Below, piece after piece: positions 62,472-64,000 of a stretch of 64,000 bases of DNA. Positions within the stretch are counted from its first letter, which is position 1, and each line of letters opens with the position of its first letter. Below the pieces are notes generated by a model that was given only the letters and a program-made list of their open reading frames with translations, searched no databases and was not told the origin of the DNA. A program made the position numbers and the translations under genes. Origin of the DNA: Phialophora verrucosa. Taxonomy: Eukaryota > Ascomycota > Eurotiomycetes > Chaetothyriales > Herpotrichiellaceae. The stretch is from NCBI GenBank assembly GCA_002099365.1, contig MSED01000002.1, positions 1,116,001 to 1,180,000 of the forward strand, written 5' to 3'.

Positions 62472-64000
62472 TCATGCCTCCTCCTTCCGCTTCTTCTTCT
62501 TGTCCGCCTTCGGCGCCTCTGCATCCTCATCCGTCCTCTTTCTCTTCTTGGTCCCTTCAACCTCCCCATTCGTTTTGGCCGAGTTCGCCTTCTCCGCCGC
62601 CCTCTTCAACTTCTTGATATCCTTTTTACTGATCGCACTCGCCGTGCCATCTTCATCGAAGTGGATCTCACCCCGGACAAGCTTCCTCTTGTATCTCTCT
62701 ACACTCAAACCACATTGCTTAGCAAACTTCGCAATATCAGCCTCGGATTGATCCGCAGTTGCTGCATTCTCTGCCGATTTCTTCTTTTCCTTCTTAGCGG
62801 CTTTGCGGGCTGCCTTTTCGGCGGCTTTGCGTTCCTTTTCGGACTTGCGGGCTTCGCCTTTTGATGCGGCAGTTGACAAGCCATTCACACCGTTGACCGA
62901 GGATGGGACAATAGCGTCGACCTCGGCTTGAGTTATGGGTTCATCGGGTTCGGATTCGTCATCCATGTCCTCATCTTCATCCTCATCCTCTTCTTGCCTC
63001 ACACCGGAGCCAAGGTCTTCGGGTTCGGCAACCTCTTCGATGAGTTTCTTGGGCTCTTCCTTACTCTTCTTGGCCTTTTTCGTTTTCTTTTCTTCTTTGG
63101 CCGGAGCTTCGTCGCCAGAAAGACCATCAGCATCGGGGTTATATTTCCGTGCCTCCTTGATTTCCCATTTCTTTGGCTGCGGGGTGGCTGATACGCCGTT
63201 TGGCGCGATGGCAACTCCTCGAGGCTTGAGAGGTTTGCCTTCCATGCCGGCTAGTTTCCGCTCAAGATAGGCGCGTGAAGACAGGCCCAGGGCAGCCTTC
63301 TCATCTTCAGGGATACTGGCTTCGTCATCGCCCCATTCTTGCAGAGCATCGACTCTCAGACCGAGCGCGGCTTTTGCGGCGAGCACTCTGGCCATTTTGC
63401 CCTTGTTCTTGCCCGAGGCTTGGCCGATGAGGGAGGCGTGGTAGATGAGGCCGTATTTGGGGGTATCATGCTTTGTCTTCAGCGCACGGAAGAGGGCCTT
63501 TTCGGCGCCGAGGATCTGGATCGTGCTGGCCGGGCTTTTGGAAAGATTCATTAAGCTTCCGGCGTGGGCGATGAGTCGGGCACCGACCAGTTCACCCACG
63601 AGTGCTGTGAGGTTAGGTGCAATGGCAGTCATCCGCGCTGACAGGTAGCTTGCCAATTGCGTTCTGTATTCTGTGAACTGGACGACCTGCTCAGCCAGAT
63701 TCTGTATGTTCTCCAGATCTTCATCTGTGATTTCTGTGCCCATTGACCTGTCTGCGGCGGCCTTGACAGCGGCTTCAATCTCCTCCGGCAGGATTTCCGC
63801 CAGATCGCATGTCTCCCAATTTGTGCGCATGCCCATCTTCAGGACGACTTTCGCGTACGCGAGGTTGTCGTTCAGAATCTTCGCCATTTCAGGGAAATGC
63901 CATCCGTACCACTCTTTGACTCGCATTGCGTATGTGTTCAGCTCCTTGTCCAGATCGTCGAGGAGGCCTATCGCCTGTACGATCATGACATCGATCTTGT
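62472..64000 (-). CDS. NOP58: box C/D snoRNP protein Nop58 (5' part missing)
   Basis: Core protein of C/D snoRNPs that guide 2'-O-methylation of rRNA; nucleolar. The frame runs off the right edge (KIDVMIVQAIGLLDDLDKEL), so only about 509 C-terminal residues are here. The coiled-coil and Nop domains are present: YGWHFPEMAKIL, NLTALVGELVGARLIAHAGS, then APASTIQ-like KSPASTIQILGAEKALFRAL and GLIYHASLIGQA. The tail has the KKE/D-type charge blocks typical of Nop58, including an ED run near 62960-63000 and a C-terminal lysine-rich run. No intron in this part. It is Nop58 rather than Nop56 by the VMIVQAI and WYGWHFPEM context. Confidence 0.93.
   Translation of the reverse strand, partial: KIDVMIVQAIGLLDDLDKELNTYAMRVKEWYGWHFPEMAKILNDNLAYAKVVLKMGMRTNWETCDLAEILPEEIEAAVKAAADRSMGTEITDEDLENIQNLAEQVVQFTEYRTQLASYLSARMTAIAPNLTALVGELVGARLIAHAGSLMNLSKSPASTIQILGAEKALFRALKTKHDTPKYGLIYHASLIGQASGKNKGKMARVLAAKAALGLRVDALQEWGDDEASIPEDEKAALGLSSRAYLERKLAGMEGKPLKPRGVAIAPNGVSATPQPKKWEIKEARKYNPDADGLSGDEAPAKEEKKTKKAKKSKEEPKKLIEEVAEPEDLGSGVRQEEDEDEDEDMDDESEPDEPITQAEVDAIVPSSVNGVNGLSTAASKGEARKSEKERKAAEKAARKAAKKEKKKSAENAATADQSEADIAKFAKQCGLSVERYKRKLVRGEIHFDEDGTASAISKKDIKKLKRAAEKANSAKTNGEVEGTKKRKRTDEDAEAPKADKKKKRKEEA

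Noticed and set aside
1..64000. CRISPR array, bacterial-style operon or transposon
   Set aside because: No regularly spaced repeats, no transposase or reverse transcriptase motif and no long terminal repeats were seen.

Overview
The window reads as nuclear DNA of a filamentous ascomycete (Pezizomycotina). Genes are monocistronic and interrupted by short introns (mostly 48-90 bp) with GTATGT/GTAAGT-type donors and CTAAC-like branch sites. Homologues are fungal in type: a 151-residue RAD6 without an acidic tail, a secreted T1-type ribonuclease, a CYP504-like P450 and a fungal kinesin-1. The order within Pezizomycotina cannot be fixed from the sequence alone. I rebuilt exon structures by matching splice phases by eye, so exon borders are inferences unless stated otherwise.

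Layout. 0.5-5.4 kb is an accessory catabolic-looking group: a P450 with a splice-phase conflict, a hot-dog thioesterase ending in SKL, a decayed DUF3237 relic and a haloalkane-dehalogenase-like hydrolase. 5.4-8.7 kb is mostly gene-poor, with a 30-bp perfect palindrome, a decayed coding-like stretch and a small beta-carbonic anhydrase ending in SRL. 8.7-25.6 kb is mostly housekeeping: PEX7, a secreted RNase, a CCDC124/Lso2 ribosome factor, SPT3, DPH5, a conserved unknown protein, an SR splicing factor, a JMJD5-like oxygenase and an amino-acid/choline-type permease.

25.6-28.1 kb has no supported gene. 28.1-33.9 kb holds three accessory enzymes: a BBE-type FAD oxidase, an MDR reductase and an O-methyltransferase. 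They are not joined by any backbone synthase. 34.8-43.5 kb holds kinesin-1, a fluoroacetate-dehalogenase-like hydrolase, a BTB protein and a histidine-phosphatase protein. 43.5-46.5 kb is empty of recognisable genes. A single-pass membrane protein with a long disordered tail follows, then bleomycin hydrolase, RAD6, an acetyl-CoA acetyltransferase, an F-box-like unknown, an ISG12 (IFI6/27)-like protein, a PLAC8 protein, RNA polymerase III subunit RPC17 and the 3' part of NOP58, which runs off the right edge.

Common threads. Several products carry peroxisomal signals: SKL on the thioesterase, SRL on the carbonic anhydrase, a weak SNL on the hydrolase, and a PTS2-like nonapeptide in the thiolase presequence. 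PEX7, the PTS2 receptor, lies in the same window. Several pairs are divergent and share short promoters: P450/thioesterase, SR factor/JMJD5, RAD6/thiolase, SPT3/DPH5 and kinesin/hydrolase. I did not find a clearly new multi-gene system. The best leads are the peroxisome-signal group, the dehalogenase-like enzymes and the unusual splicing structures.
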